A stretch of 64,000 nucleotides of DNA from Sphingomonas melonis (GCF_013409985.1 NZ_JACCBY010000001.1:558001-622000), one strand, 5' to 3'. Positions 38,067 to 47,659 are shown, numbered from the stretch's first letter. A program made the numbers and translations. The notes: a model not told the origin generated them from the letters alone.

Positions 38067-39584
38067 TCAGTGGGCGAGTGCGGCGGTCTTGCCACGCGCG
38101 CCGAGCAGCTCGACGACATCGCCTGCGGCGCGGCGTCGCTGGAACCAATCCTTGATCAGCTCGGCGCAGGTGTGATCCACCGTCGACAGGTCGGTCACGT
38201 CGAGCCGCACCGGCGTGCCCGCAGGCGCACGTTCCAGTGTGTCCGACAGCTTCGGGAGCGACACGAAGGTCGCCGCGCCCGACAGGTTGATCGCATGCGC
38301 GCCGCCCTGCGGCCCCTCCGACACCTTGAGGCCGAGCCGCTTGAGGTGCGGCACCAGCTCCAGGATCGACAGACCGATGCCGACGAGCACGCCGGTCAGC
38401 AGATCCTCGACCACCACGGTGACGAGCGTCGCCAGCCAGATGAAGGCAGGCAGCGGGCCGTAATGCGAGAAGAGGTGGCGGGCATGGGCAAGGCTGACGA
38501 GGCGCCAGCCGGTGATGACGAGGATCGCACCGAGCGCCGCCATCGGAATCTCGCGCAGCACCCAGGGCAGCAGCGCGACGAAGCCGAGGATCCAGATGCC
38601 GTGGAAGATGGTCGACAGGCGCGTGGTCGCGCCGGCCTGGACGTTGGCCGAGGAGCGGACGATGACGCCGGTCATCGGCAGCGCGCCGGCGAGGCCGCAG
38701 AGCAGGTTGCCGACGCCCTGTGCGCGCAGTTCCTTGTTGTAGTTGGTGCGGGCGCCATCGTGCATGCGGTCGACCGCGGCGGCGGACAGCAAGGTCTCGG
38801 CGCTGGCGATGAAGGCGATGGCGAGCGATGCGGCGATGATCGAGGGGTCGGCCCATTTGGCGACCATGCCGACGCCGGGGAAGCTGACCGCACCGGCGAT
38901 CGATTCGGGGACGTTGACGCGCGCGACGTCGAGGCCAAAGGCGAGCGCGACGAACGTGCCGGTGAGCACGCCGACGAGCGCGCCCGGCACCAGCCGCAGC
39001 GAGGCAGGGCGGAACTTCTCCCAGCCGAGCATCGCGGCGATGGTCAGCATGCCGATGCCGAACGCGATCTCGGTCGCGGCGATGTTGCTCGGCGACAGGC
39101 CGAACAGCCGACCCGGCGCGGCGGCGAGGTTCTGAAGGCCGCTCGGCAGCGGCTTGGCGTCGAACAGCACGTGGAACTGGCCGACGACGATCAGCACGCC
39201 GATGCCGGCGAGCATGCCGTGGACGACGGCGGGGGAGATCGCGCGGAACCAGCCGCCCAGCTTGGCGATGCCGGCGACGACCTGGATCAGCCCGGCAAGG
39301 ACGAGGATCGGCCCCAACGCGGACAGGCCCTGGTCGCGGACCAGCTCGAAGACGACGACGGCGAGGCCCGCGGCGGGGCCGCTGACCTGCAACGGCGATC
39401 CCGCCAGCGCACCGACGACGATGCCGCCGATGATCCCGGTGATGAGTCCTTTTTCGGCGGGCACGCCGGAGGCGACCGCGATCCCCATGCACAGCGGCAT
39501 GGCGACGAGGAAGACGACGATCGAGGCGGTGAGGTCACGCGTGATGACCGGGCCGCTCGGCAGCAGGGCGCGCAGGTTGCTCAT
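38067..39584 (-). CDS. SulP-family anion transporter with C-terminal STAS domain
   Basis: This 505-residue transporter has about 12 hydrophobic segments (ITRDLTASIVVFLVAMPLCM at the first) and a C-terminal STAS-like domain (about 410-500: GGAHAINLSGAATFVSL, RLDVTDLSTVDHTC). Its ATG overlaps the carbonic anhydrase stop by 4 bases. Pairing with a beta-carbonic anhydrase points to bicarbonate uptake rather than sulfate, as in BicA-like SulP transporters; sulfate or other anions are not excluded. Confidence 0.9.
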   Translation of the reverse strand: MSNLRALLPSGPVITRDLTASIVVFLVAMPLCMGIAVASGVPAEKGLITGIIGGIVVGALAGSPLQVSGPAAGLAVVVFELVRDQGLSALGPILVLAGLIQVVAGIAKLGGWFRAISPAVVHGMLAGIGVLIVVGQFHVLFDAKPLPSGLQNLAAAPGRLFGLSPSNIAATEIAFGIGMLTIAAMLGWEKFRPASLRLVPGALVGVLTGTFVALAFGLDVARVNVPESIAGAVSFPGVGMVAKWADPSIIAASLAIAFIASAETLLSAAAVDRMHDGARTNYNKELRAQGVGNLLCGLAGALPMTGVIVRSSANVQAGATTRLSTIFHGIWILGFVALLPWVLREIPMAALGAILVITGWRLVSLAHARHLFSHYGPLPAFIWLATLVTVVVEDLLTGVLVGIGLSILELVPHLKRLGLKVSEGPQGGAHAINLSGAATFVSLPKLSDTLERAPAGTPVRLDVTDLSTVDHTCAELIKDWFQRRRAAGDVVELLGARGKTAALAH

Positions 39585-40276
39585 TCCGCGGCCGCCATGA
39601 ATTCGACGTCGGAGGCCTGGCGCGGCGCGGCCGGCTGGGCGACGGGGAAGTCGCCACCCTCGTCGAGCGGGCGGAAGCGTCCGGTCGTGCCGTCGAGCGC
39701 CAGCACGGTGCCGTCGTGGATGTCGACGAACCAGCCGTGCAGCGCGATCTTGCCCTGCGCGATGCCGGCAGCGACCGAGGGGTGGGTGCGCAGATGCGCA
39801 AGCTGGGCGACGACATTCTCGAGGCTGAGCGCGCGGATACGCTCGGCATCGGTGAGATCGGGATAGGTCTGGTCGACGATCTGCCGCGCGGCGGCGCCGT
39901 GCTTGAGCCAGTTGGCGACCGTCGGGATGGCGGCGAGCGCGGCGGGATCGCCGGCGAGGCCCTTCATCGCGCCGCAGTCGGAATGACCGCAGACGATGAT
40001 GTCGTTCACGCCGAGGACCGCGACCGCATATTCGACCGTGGCGGAGACTCCGCCGGTCTGCAGCGCGAACGGGGGCACGATGTTGCCGGCGTTGCGGCAG
40101 ACGAACAGGTCGCCCGGCTGCGCCTGCATGATATGCTCCGGCACGATCCGGGAATCGGCGCAGGAGATCATCAGCGCCTTGGGACTCTGCCCCTGCGACA
40201 GCGTCGAATAGAGCGCGTGCTGGCCGTGGAAGACCGTCTTACCGAAACTGACTACGCGTCCGAGCAACTCGTTCAC
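39581..40276 (-). CDS. Beta-carbonic anhydrase
   Basis: This 231-residue enzyme has the zinc ligands and catalytic residues: SCADSR (C39, D41) and VCGHSDCGAMKG (H98, C101). It converts CO2 and water to bicarbonate and a proton in the cytoplasm. GTG at 40276 follows GGGAGGA. The pairing with SulP suggests it supplies or traps bicarbonate for carboxylases or pH control. The C-terminal ~25 residues (QPAAPRQASDVEFMAAAE) are a short extension. Confidence 0.93.
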   Translation of the reverse strand: MNELLGRVVSFGKTVFHGQHALYSTLSQGQSPKALMISCADSRIVPEHIMQAQPGDLFVCRNAGNIVPPFALQTGGVSATVEYAVAVLGVNDIIVCGHSDCGAMKGLAGDPAALAAIPTVANWLKHGAAARQIVDQTYPDLTDAERIRALSLENVVAQLAHLRTHPSVAAGIAQGKIALHGWFVDIHDGTVLALDGTTGRFRPLDEGGDFPVAQPAAPRQASDVEFMAAAE

Positions 40277-40433
40277 GGGCTATCCTCCCGGTCTCGGCGG
40301 GAGCCGGACCATCGGAAACACTAGCGTAACGAACTTGCCCGAACGCGACGCGGGTGTTTTAAAGTGTTGCCGGGGAACGTTTTTCTGAACCTTCGTCACT
40401 CTGGCTTTCGCCGGGATAACGAAGGACGTGCGA

Positions 40434-41744
40434 TCATCGCGGCAGGGAGATCGCCGCGCGCAGGCCGCCTTCGGGGCGGTTGGACAGAGTCAGCACGCCG
40501 CCCTCCTGCTCGACGATCCGGCCGACGATCGGCAGCCCCAGCCCGAACCCGACCGTATCGCGCGGCCGCGACGTGTCGAGCCGGACGAAGGGTTCGAGCA
40601 CGCTGCGCAACTGGTCCTCGGGAATGCCGGCGCCATCGTCCTCGACGATCATCGTGACGCCCGCGGTGTCGCTTTCCAGCCGCAGGACGACGTTGCCGGC
40701 ATAATGGAGCGCATTCTCGATCAGATTGCCGAGCGCGCGCTTGAGCGCAACCGGGCGCACGGTCACCTCGCAATGCGCCGGCCCGTCATAGATGCCGGAC
40801 AGGCCGCGATCCTCGACATCGTCGATCAACGTCGCGCAGAGCACCGCGACATCGGTCAGCACCGGCGTTTCGGGGTCGCTGCCGCCGCCGAGGAAGGCGA
40901 GCAGCGAATTCACCATCGCCTCCATCTCGCCGATGTCGCGCTGGATCGCGGCGCGCGTCGTCTCGTCCTCCACCGCATCGGCGCGCAGCCGCAGCCGGTG
41001 CAACGGCGTGCGCAGATCGTGACCGACCGCGGCGAGCGCCTGCGTGCGGTCGACGATTAGCCGCTGGATGCGTGCGGCCATGCGGTTGAAGGCGGCGACG
41101 ACGCGGCGCACCTCGCCGGGGCCGGCTTCCGGAATCGGGTCGTGCTCGGCGTCGCCCAGCGTTTCGGCGGCGATGGCGAGCTGCCGCATCGGGCGCAGCG
41201 CACGGCGGATCAGAAGCCCGCCGATCACCATCAACGCCAGCGCCGGGATCAGCGCGAGCAGGATGCGTTCGGTGGCGAGTTCGAGATTGTGCAGCGGTTC
41301 GAGGGTACGGAAATAGAGCCAGCTGTTGTCGGGCAGCCGCAGCCCGCCGGTGACCACCGAACTGCGCCCCGGCGAGGTGAGCTTGAGCCGCAGGTCGCTG
41401 GCGGCGAGCGACGGCTCCCATTCGATCACCTGATGGCGCATCCCGTCGAGCGCGGGGGCGATCGGCGGCGGCGGCGGCAGGTCGCGCTGCCAGTGGAGCG
41501 CATAGCGTTCGGTGGTGAGGTCCTCCGCCATCGCATCGCGCCGCTCGGGCGGCTGTTCGGCGATGAGCCGGCGGGCGATGACGAGATGCTCCGCCAGCCG
41601 CCGTGCCTCGTCGTCGCGGACCGCGAACTGGCTGGCGCGCTCGTAGAGGATCGTGCTGACGCCGAATTCGATGACCATCGTCAGCAGCAGGATGGCGACG
41701 ATCTGGCCGATCAGGCCGATCGAGGGGCGGACGAAGCGTTTCAT
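40434..41744 (-). CDS. Membrane sensor histidine kinase
   Basis: This 436-residue kinase has a first helix at about 9-33 and a second at about 160-182, enclosing a periplasmic sensor of about 125 residues. A HAMP-like linker, a dimerisation helix with AVGHDLRTPLHRLRLRAD (H242), and an HATPase domain with VEDDGAGIPEDQL and GFGLGLPIVGRIVE follow. The start at 41744 is chosen because the longer ORF is REP-derived. It is the partner of the OmpR-type regulator 178 bp away on the same strand, with a REP pair in between. The signal is unknown. Confidence 0.93.
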   Translation of the reverse strand: MKRFVRPSIGLIGQIVAILLLTMVIEFGVSTILYERASQFAVRDDEARRLAEHLVIARRLIAEQPPERRDAMAEDLTTERYALHWQRDLPPPPPIAPALDGMRHQVIEWEPSLAASDLRLKLTSPGRSSVVTGGLRLPDNSWLYFRTLEPLHNLELATERILLALIPALALMVIGGLLIRRALRPMRQLAIAAETLGDAEHDPIPEAGPGEVRRVVAAFNRMAARIQRLIVDRTQALAAVGHDLRTPLHRLRLRADAVEDETTRAAIQRDIGEMEAMVNSLLAFLGGGSDPETPVLTDVAVLCATLIDDVEDRGLSGIYDGPAHCEVTVRPVALKRALGNLIENALHYAGNVVLRLESDTAGVTMIVEDDGAGIPEDQLRSVLEPFVRLDTSRPRDTVGFGLGLPIVGRIVEQEGGVLTLSNRPEGGLRAAISLPR

Positions 41745-41785
41745 GGGCGGGTGCGCAAGGATCGGGCTGCCTGCCCCGATCGACC

Positions 41786-41882
41786 CGTCACCCCGGACTT
41801 GGTCCGGCGTCCACTGTTCCACACACTCAGCGGCTTGACGGTATGCGGAACGGTGGACCCCGGAACGAGTCCGGGGTGACGG
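41786..41882. repeat. REP-like inverted pair (family A) between response regulator and kinase genes
   Basis: CCGTCACCCCGGACTTGG at 41786 pairs with GTGGACCCCGGAACGAGT at 41853-41882. This large hairpin sits in the 178-bp gap. It could modulate kinase expression relative to the regulator by mRNA processing or partial termination. Confidence 0.65.
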
Positions 41883-41922
41883 CGTGGGTGGGGCAGGGGC
41901 GCGCGCGCCACCACGCCAGCCG

Positions 41923-42633
41923 TCACCGGCGCGTCACCTCGGTGTTGAGCATATAGCCGACGCCGCGGACGGTGATGATCGGTGCGTCCTTGCCGGCGCT
42001 CGACAATTTGCGGCGCAGGCGGCTGATCAGCACGTCGATGCTGCGGTCCGAACTGTCACCCAGTCGCGTGCGCGACAATTCGATCAGCCGTTCGCGCGCG
42101 ATGACGCGGCCGGCATGTTCGGCGAGGCTGACGAGCAGGTCGAATTCCGCGCCGGTCAGGTCGACCACCGCACCGGTCGGCGAGGTCAGCTCGCGGCGCG
42201 GCAGCGTCACCTGCCAGCCGTCGAAGGTCAGCACCCCCTCCTCGCGCTCGCCGGGGCGGCGTTCGAGCTGGCCGCGGCGGAGCACGGCGCGGATGCGCGC
42301 GATCAGCTCGCGGCTGCCGAACGGCTTGGCGATATAGTCGTCGGCGCCGAGCTCGAGGCCGACGACGCGGTCGGTCTCGCTGCCCTTGGCGCTGATGAAG
42401 ATGATCGGAACTTCGCTCTTCTGGCGCAGCGCACGGCACAGGTCGATGCCGCTGGTGCCGGGGAGCATGATGTCGAGCAGGATCAGGTCGACCGGCCCGG
42501 ACTCCAGCGCGAGCCACATCTCGGGCGCGGCGGAGGCGGGACGGACGAGATAACCGTTTTCCTGCAAGGCTCTGGTGGTCAGGGTGCGGAGGGCGGGATC
42601 GTCCTCTACCAGGAGGATGGTGGGGGCGGTCAT
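41923..42633 (-). CDS. OmpR-family response regulator
   Basis: This 236-residue two-domain regulator has an N-terminal receiver (ILLVEDDP, acidic pair D11/D12, phospho-acceptor D54 in LILLDIMLPGTSG, conserved Lys in AKPFGSREL) and a C-terminal winged helix (AEFDLLVSLAEHAGRV, RSIDVLISRLRRKL, TVRGVGYML). It pairs with the kinase immediately downstream. Its promoter region abuts the pump 2 EmrB stop, 60 bp upstream. Confidence 0.95.
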   Translation of the reverse strand: MTAPTILLVEDDPALRTLTTRALQENGYLVRPASAAPEMWLALESGPVDLILLDIMLPGTSGIDLCRALRQKSEVPIIFISAKGSETDRVVGLELGADDYIAKPFGSRELIARIRAVLRRGQLERRPGEREEGVLTFDGWQVTLPRRELTSPTGAVVDLTGAEFDLLVSLAEHAGRVIARERLIELSRTRLGDSSDRSIDVLISRLRRKLSSAGKDAPIITVRGVGYMLNTEVTRR

Positions 42634-42693
42634 GGCGCGAGAGGTAGGCAAGCGGGCCGGAGCGGTCAACCGCGCGCCCGCCGCACCCGCCGA

Positions 42694-44241
42694 TCAGTCC
42701 GCCGCGACCGGACCATGCCCGCCCTTCGGCCGCCGCGTGAACCAGACGATCACCACCATCGCCGCGCACAGCCACGCCGAGACGCGGAACAGGTCGGTCG
42801 AGGCGAGCAGATAGGCCTGGCCGACCATCTGGCGGGTGATCGCCGCGGCGGCCTGCGTCGAGGTGGCGCCCATCTTCTGCAAGGTCTCGGTCGCCATCTG
42901 CAACGGCATGCCCTGGCCGATCGCTTCGGCGAGGCGGCTCTGGTGGATCGCCTCGCGCCGGTCCCAGGCGGTGGTGATGATCGAGGCGGCGAACGATCCT
43001 GCGACGATCCGCGCGAAATTCGAGATGCCGGTCGCCGAGGGGATGCGCGGCGGCGCGATGCCGTCGAGCAGGATGGTGACCATCGCGAGGAAGAAGATGC
43101 TCATCGCGATCCCCTGCACCAGCAGCGGCAGCATGAAGTCGAACACCGTCGCGCCGGTGACGAGATTGGAGCGCATCCAATATGACACGGCGAAGGCCAG
43201 GAAGGAGATGGTCGCGAGGATGCGCGCGTCGACCTTGCCCGACAGGCGCGCGGCAAGCGGCGAGATGAGCACCGCGACCACGCCGCTCGGCGCGGCGATC
43301 AGGCCCGCCCAGGTCGCGGTATAGCCGAGCTGCGTCTGCAGCCAGAGCGGCAGGATCAGCGTGTTGGCGAAGAACACCGCATAGCCGAGGCAGAAGGCGA
43401 GCGTGCCGATCGCGAAATTGCGGTTGGCGAACAGCGACAGGTCGACCGCGGGATTGGCGTCGGTCAGTTCCCAGATGATCCACGCGACGAACCCGACCGC
43501 CGCGACGACGGCGAGCACGCAGATTGCCGGATCGTTGAACCAGTCGGCATTCTTGCCGAGGTCGAGCATGATCTGGAGCGAGCCGACCCAGAGGACGAGC
43601 AGCATCAGCCCGACGGTGTCGATCGGCAGCTTGCGCGTCGGCGTCTCGCGGCTCTTGAGGCCGTTCCAGCAGACCAGCGTCGTGAAGATGCCGAACGGGA
43701 TGTTGATCAGGAAGATCCAGCTCCAATGGTAATTGTCGCTGATATAGCCGCCGAGGATCGGCCCCATCACCGGCCCGACCAAGGTCGTCATCGACCAGAC
43801 GCCGAGCGCGGTCGAGCGTTTGTCGGGCGGGAAGATCGAGATGAGCAGCGCCTGGCTGCCCGGCATCATCGGCCCCGAACAGGCGCCTTGCAGGATGCGG
43901 AAGACGATCAGCGAGGGCAGGTCCCAGGCGATGCCGCACAGGAACGAGGCGACGGTGAACGCCGCCACCGCGGTGCAGAAGGTGCGCACGACGCCGAACC
44001 GGCCCATCAGCCAGCCGGTCAACGGCACCGCGACGCCGTTGGCGACCGCAAAGGCGGTGATCACCCAGGTCGAATTGTCGGACGAGACGCCGAGATTGCC
44101 CGCGATCGTCGGCAGCGACACGTTGGCGATCGTGCTGTCGAGCACCATCATGAACGTGCCGAGCGCGAGCGCGAAGGCGATCAGCGCACGCTTGCCGCCG
44201 ACGAGCGGGGCGGGGCCTTGGGCTTGGGTGGGGACGGCCAT
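42694..44241 (-). CDS. MFS drug transporter, DHA2/EmrB-like (pump 2)
   Basis: This 515-residue transporter has about 14 predicted helices and the DHA2 signature LDSTIANVSLPTIAG in helix 1. It should export drugs or toxic metabolites in a tripartite complex with the adaptor and NodT-like channel encoded next to it. It is the last gene of the MarR-NodT-EmrA-EmrB run. A gap of 121 bp with an inverted repeat separates it from the EmrA-like gene. Confidence 0.93.
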   Translation of the reverse strand: MAVPTQAQGPAPLVGGKRALIAFALALGTFMMVLDSTIANVSLPTIAGNLGVSSDNSTWVITAFAVANGVAVPLTGWLMGRFGVVRTFCTAVAAFTVASFLCGIAWDLPSLIVFRILQGACSGPMMPGSQALLISIFPPDKRSTALGVWSMTTLVGPVMGPILGGYISDNYHWSWIFLINIPFGIFTTLVCWNGLKSRETPTRKLPIDTVGLMLLVLWVGSLQIMLDLGKNADWFNDPAICVLAVVAAVGFVAWIIWELTDANPAVDLSLFANRNFAIGTLAFCLGYAVFFANTLILPLWLQTQLGYTATWAGLIAAPSGVVAVLISPLAARLSGKVDARILATISFLAFAVSYWMRSNLVTGATVFDFMLPLLVQGIAMSIFFLAMVTILLDGIAPPRIPSATGISNFARIVAGSFAASIITTAWDRREAIHQSRLAEAIGQGMPLQMATETLQKMGATSTQAAAAITRQMVGQAYLLASTDLFRVSAWLCAAMVVIVWFTRRPKGGHGPVAAD

Positions 44242-44268
44242 CAGATGGTGTTCCGGGGTGGCGGTGCG

Positions 44269-44352
44269 CCCTCACCCTTCCGCGGCTGCGCCGCTCCCTC
44301 CCTCTCCCGGCGGGGGAGGGAAGAGACGCCGCAGGCGGCAAAGGGTGAGGAC
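44269..44352. repeat. Inverted repeat between pump 2 adaptor and transporter genes
   Basis: Long arms (CCCTCACCCTTCCGCGGC at one side, GGCAAAGGGTGAGG at the other) frame a CTCCCTCTCCCGGCGGGGGA centre in the 121-bp gap. It resembles family D REP units and may form an mRNA hairpin between the two coding sequences. Confidence 0.55.
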
Positions 44353-44362
44353 GACGCGGGCG

Positions 44363-45535
44363 TCAACGATTGGCGGCGATGATCTGGCGGATGCGCGCCT
44401 CGACCGCGGGGTCGCTGCCGTCGCCGGGGCGGCCGGCATAGGCCTGCGCCGCGGGCTTGCCGAGCAGCGCACCGGAGCGGTTGGCGGTATCGACCGTCGT
44501 GTTGACCGACAGGCCGACGCGCAGCGGATGCTGGTTCAGCTCGCGCGGGTCGAGGCCGATGCGCACCGGGACGCGCTGGACGATCTTGATCCAGTTGCCG
44601 CTGGCGTTCTGCGGCGGCAGCAGCGCGAAGGCATTGCCCGACCCGGCACCGACGCCGATGACATGGCCGTGGAAGACCACGTCGTCGCCGTACATGTCGG
44701 CGGTCACCGTTGCCGGCTGGCCGATGCGCAGGTCCTTGAGCTGCGTCTCGCGGAAATTGGCGTCGACCCACACCTTGGCCAGCGGCACCACCGCCATCAG
44801 CGGCGTGCCGGCGGCGACCTGCTGGCCGATCTGCACGGTGCGCTGCGCGACGACGCCGTCGATCGGGGCGACGATATGCATGTGGCTGCGCGTGATCGCG
44901 GCGCGGCGATAGGCGGCGACCGCGGCGAGCACCGCCGGGTTGGTGCTGGTATCGGTGCCCTGCACGGTCGAGCGCGACTGCGCCTGCTGGCTGCGGGCGA
45001 GGTTGAGGTTGGCGCGCGCGACCTTCACCGCGTCGGCGGCGTGCGCGAGTTCCTCACCCGAGATCGCACCTTGTGCGGCGGCGCCCTGGCGGCGCGCGTA
45101 ATCGGCGGTGGCGGCGGAGAGCTGCGCCTGCGCCTGGACGACGGCGGCGCCGCTTTCGCTGACCTTGCTGATGTCGGCGCGGGTGGCGCGGACGGCGCGG
45201 GCGAGGTCGGCTTCGGCCGAGGCGAGCGCGACGTCGGCGGTGGCGGGATCGAGGTCGAGCAGCGGCGCGCCGGCCTTCACCGTCTGCGTATTGTCGGCGT
45301 AGATCGCGGTGATCTGGCCGGGATCGCGCGCGGTGATCGCGACGACGTCGCCGGCGACATAGGCGTCGTCGGTTTCCTGTTCGGGCTTCGCGAGCAGGAA
45401 GTGGAAGACCGCCCAGACGATCAGCGCGACCACGACGATCACGGCGAGGATCAGGAAGCCGCGGCGGCGGGCGCGCGGCTTGCCGCCCTCGGCAGCTGGC
45501 TGGGGCGTGGGGGCGGACGCTTGCGTGTCGGTCAT
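44363..45535 (-). CDS. HlyD/EmrA-family membrane-fusion protein (pump 2)
   Basis: This 390-residue adaptor has a single N-terminal helix (about 25-47: GFLILAVIVVVALIVWAVFH), lipoyl halves (DDAYVAGDVVAITARDPGQI and HIVAPIDGVVAQRTVQIG) and an intervening helical hairpin. Its start overlaps the stop of the NodT gene by 4 bases. It is distinct in sequence from the pump 1 adaptor, so the two pumps are not a recent duplication. Confidence 0.93.
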   Translation of the reverse strand: MTDTQASAPTPQPAAEGGKPRARRRGFLILAVIVVVALIVWAVFHFLLAKPEQETDDAYVAGDVVAITARDPGQITAIYADNTQTVKAGAPLLDLDPATADVALASAEADLARAVRATRADISKVSESGAAVVQAQAQLSAATADYARRQGAAAQGAISGEELAHAADAVKVARANLNLARSQQAQSRSTVQGTDTSTNPAVLAAVAAYRRAAITRSHMHIVAPIDGVVAQRTVQIGQQVAAGTPLMAVVPLAKVWVDANFRETQLKDLRIGQPATVTADMYGDDVVFHGHVIGVGAGSGNAFALLPPQNASGNWIKIVQRVPVRIGLDPRELNQHPLRVGLSVNTTVDTANRSGALLGKPAAQAYAGRPGDGSDPAVEARIRQIIAANR

Positions 45536-46938
45536 CGGCGGGGTTCCTGGGAGGAGGAGAAGCCGCCGCCGAGCGCCAGCACCAGCGCGACGCGCTGGCG
45601 GGCCGCATCGGCGGCGAGATTGGCTTGCGTCAGTTCGGCGTCGAGCAGGCGGACGTCGTTGTCGACGAGGTCGAGCTTGCTATCGAGGCCGCTGGCGACG
45701 CGGATCGCATTGAGGCGGTTGGTTTCGCCAAAGCCGCGCACGACCTCGGCGGTGCGGGCGCGCTGCTCGGCGAGGTTGGCGACGAGCGCGATCCCATCGG
45801 CCGCGTCGCGCACCGCGCCGAGCACGCGGTCGTTATAGTCGGCGGTGGCGAGGTCGAGCGCGGCGGTGGCGCCGGCGAGGTCCGCCTTCAACCGGCCATT
45901 GTCGAACAGCGGCAGGTGGATGGCGGGACCGGCGCCGGCGGTGCCGGCGTCGAGGCTGACCAGATTGCCGAGGCCGATCGCCTGGAAACCGGCGAGCGCG
46001 GTCAGGTTGACGTTGGGATAGAAGGCGCGGCGCGCGACCTGGCGGCCGGCGGCGGCAGCCTCGATCCGCGCCTGCGCCGCGGCGATGTCGGGGCGGCGGG
46101 CGAGCAGGTCGGCGGGCACCTGCGCAGGCAGCGGCAGCGCCGCGTCGAGGCGCAGCGTCGCCGGCTGGATCGCCGCGGCATAGTCCGGACCGCGGCCGGC
46201 GAGCGCGGCGAGCGCGTTGGTCGCCACCGCGCGCGCGCCGTTGGCGCGGAGCAGGGCGGTCTGTGCCTGCGCCAGCAGCGTCTGCGCCGCGGTCGCCTGC
46301 AGATTGCTGGCGAGGCGGTTGCGGATGCGGATATTGACGAGGCGCAGCGAGTCCTGTCGCGTCGCGATCGTGCGGCGGGCGATCGTCGCCTCCGCCTCGG
46401 CGCGGGCAAGGTCGATATAGGTCTGCGCGACCGCACCGGCGATGGCGAGCCGCGCGGCGGCGAGATCGAGCGCGGCGGCGCGGGCCGAGGCGCGCGCGCC
46501 GGTGATCGCCGCCTTCTGCCGGCCGAACAGGTCGAGGTTCCAGGTGAGATTGGCCTGCGCCTGACCGACGAAGCGCACCGACCCGCCATAGGGCGGCGGG
46601 ATGATGTAGCGGCCGGACAGGCGCTGGAGCTGCTCGTTGGCGTCGAGCGTCACGTCGGGGCCGGTGTCGGCGCGGCGGCTGGAGAGGACCGCCTGCGCCT
46701 GGGCGATGCGGGCGAGCGCGGCGTCGAGCGTCGGATTGCCGGCGGTGGCGTCGGCGACGATCCGGTCGAGCTGCGGGTCACCGAAGCCCGTCCACCAATC
46801 GTCGGCGATCGCCGGCGCGGCGCTGGCGGCGAGGCCGAGCGACGCCGGCGCCACCGGGGCGACCGCAGGGGGCGTGTTGGGGACGGCGCAGGCGCTCGCG
46901 AGGAGCAGCGCGAGAGGGGAGAAGTTCGCTATCTTCAC
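45532..46938 (-). CDS. NodT-type outer-membrane efflux lipoprotein (pump 2)
   Basis: This 468-residue channel has a lipoprotein signal (LALLLASACAVP) and two OEP repeats, for example DDWWTGFGDPQLDRIVADA and DLLARRPDIAAAQARIEAA. GTG at 46938 overlaps the MarR stop by 4 bases, so the operon is translationally coupled from its repressor. It forms the exit duct of pump 2. Confidence 0.92.
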   Translation of the reverse strand: MKIANFSPLALLLASACAVPNTPPAVAPVAPASLGLAASAAPAIADDWWTGFGDPQLDRIVADATAGNPTLDAALARIAQAQAVLSSRRADTGPDVTLDANEQLQRLSGRYIIPPPYGGSVRFVGQAQANLTWNLDLFGRQKAAITGARASARAAALDLAAARLAIAGAVAQTYIDLARAEAEATIARRTIATRQDSLRLVNIRIRNRLASNLQATAAQTLLAQAQTALLRANGARAVATNALAALAGRGPDYAAAIQPATLRLDAALPLPAQVPADLLARRPDIAAAQARIEAAAAGRQVARRAFYPNVNLTALAGFQAIGLGNLVSLDAGTAGAGPAIHLPLFDNGRLKADLAGATAALDLATADYNDRVLGAVRDAADGIALVANLAEQRARTAEVVRGFGETNRLNAIRVASGLDSKLDLVDNDVRLLDAELTQANLAADAARQRVALVLALGGGFSSSQEPRR

Positions 46939-47408
46939 GCAAAGACGCCTTCGTCGGGGGTCTGTTGGACGGTGTCGCGGAGCCGTTGGAGGAGGCGGAT
47001 CAAGTCCGTAATATCCTTTTCATCCCAATCACTTAACCAATGATTCCAGACGCGGATCACGGCCGCGTTGACCTGTTCGGCGATGCGCGTGCCGGTCGCC
47101 GTCACGGCGAGGCGGACGACGCGGCGATCCTCGTCGCCGTCGCGGTCGCGCACCACCCAGCCGCGCTCTTCGAGCGTGTCGACCAGCCGGGTCGTCGCGC
47201 CCTTGTCGTGGCCGATGTCGCGCGCGATCTCGGCGCAGGTGCCGGCGCGCTGGAAGTGGAGCGCGAGCAGCGCGCTCCATTGCGTCTTGGTGATGCCGGC
47301 GGCGGCGAAGATCGGTTCCAGCGACGCAGAGCCGAGCTGCTCCGACCGGCGCAGCAGATAGCCGATCGACTGTTCGGGAACGAAATTCGACTCGGAGTAA
47401 TATCCCAT
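46935..47408 (-). CDS. MarR-family regulator of pump 2
   Basis: This 157-residue winged-helix protein has the MarR DNA-binding core TCAEIARDIGHDKGATTRLVDTLEERGWV and a wing RDRDGDEDRRVV. It heads the pump operon and most likely represses it until a drug-like ligand binds. The ATG at 47408 was chosen over an ORF extension to 47483, which crosses the promoter. Its own operator is probably just upstream. Confidence 0.92.
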   Translation of the reverse strand: MGYYSESNFVPEQSIGYLLRRSEQLGSASLEPIFAAAGITKTQWSALLALHFQRAGTCAEIARDIGHDKGATTRLVDTLEERGWVVRDRDGDEDRRVVRLAVTATGTRIAEQVNAAVIRVWNHWLSDWDEKDITDLIRLLQRLRDTVQQTPDEGVFA

Positions 47409-47419
47409 GTCGCTGCTTT

Positions 47420-47432
47420 GGCAATGGTTGCC
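47420..47432. promoter_or_regulatory. Candidate MarR operator
   Basis: GGCAATGGTTGCC is an inverted repeat (5-base arms, 3-base centre) 12 bases upstream of the MarR start. Its location suits autorepression of the operon. The arms are short, so this is tentative. Confidence 0.35.
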
Positions 47433-47659
47433 GTGGCAGTCAATCGAATGTTGCGAAATGTTTCTTCGGGGGCGGTTTTGCACGGGGCAGGGCTTGCCGC
47501 GCGCGAACGGGCGGCGCGTGGAGGCGCCGGTGGGGCAGGCGGCACCGTAGCGGATGCAATTCCGTCGCCCGACAGGGGAGGCATTATGGTTTTCAGGTGC
47601 TAACCGGTTCTTAGGGGCGGGGGATTAGGGTTCCGGCTCGACAGGCAGGACGGCATTCC

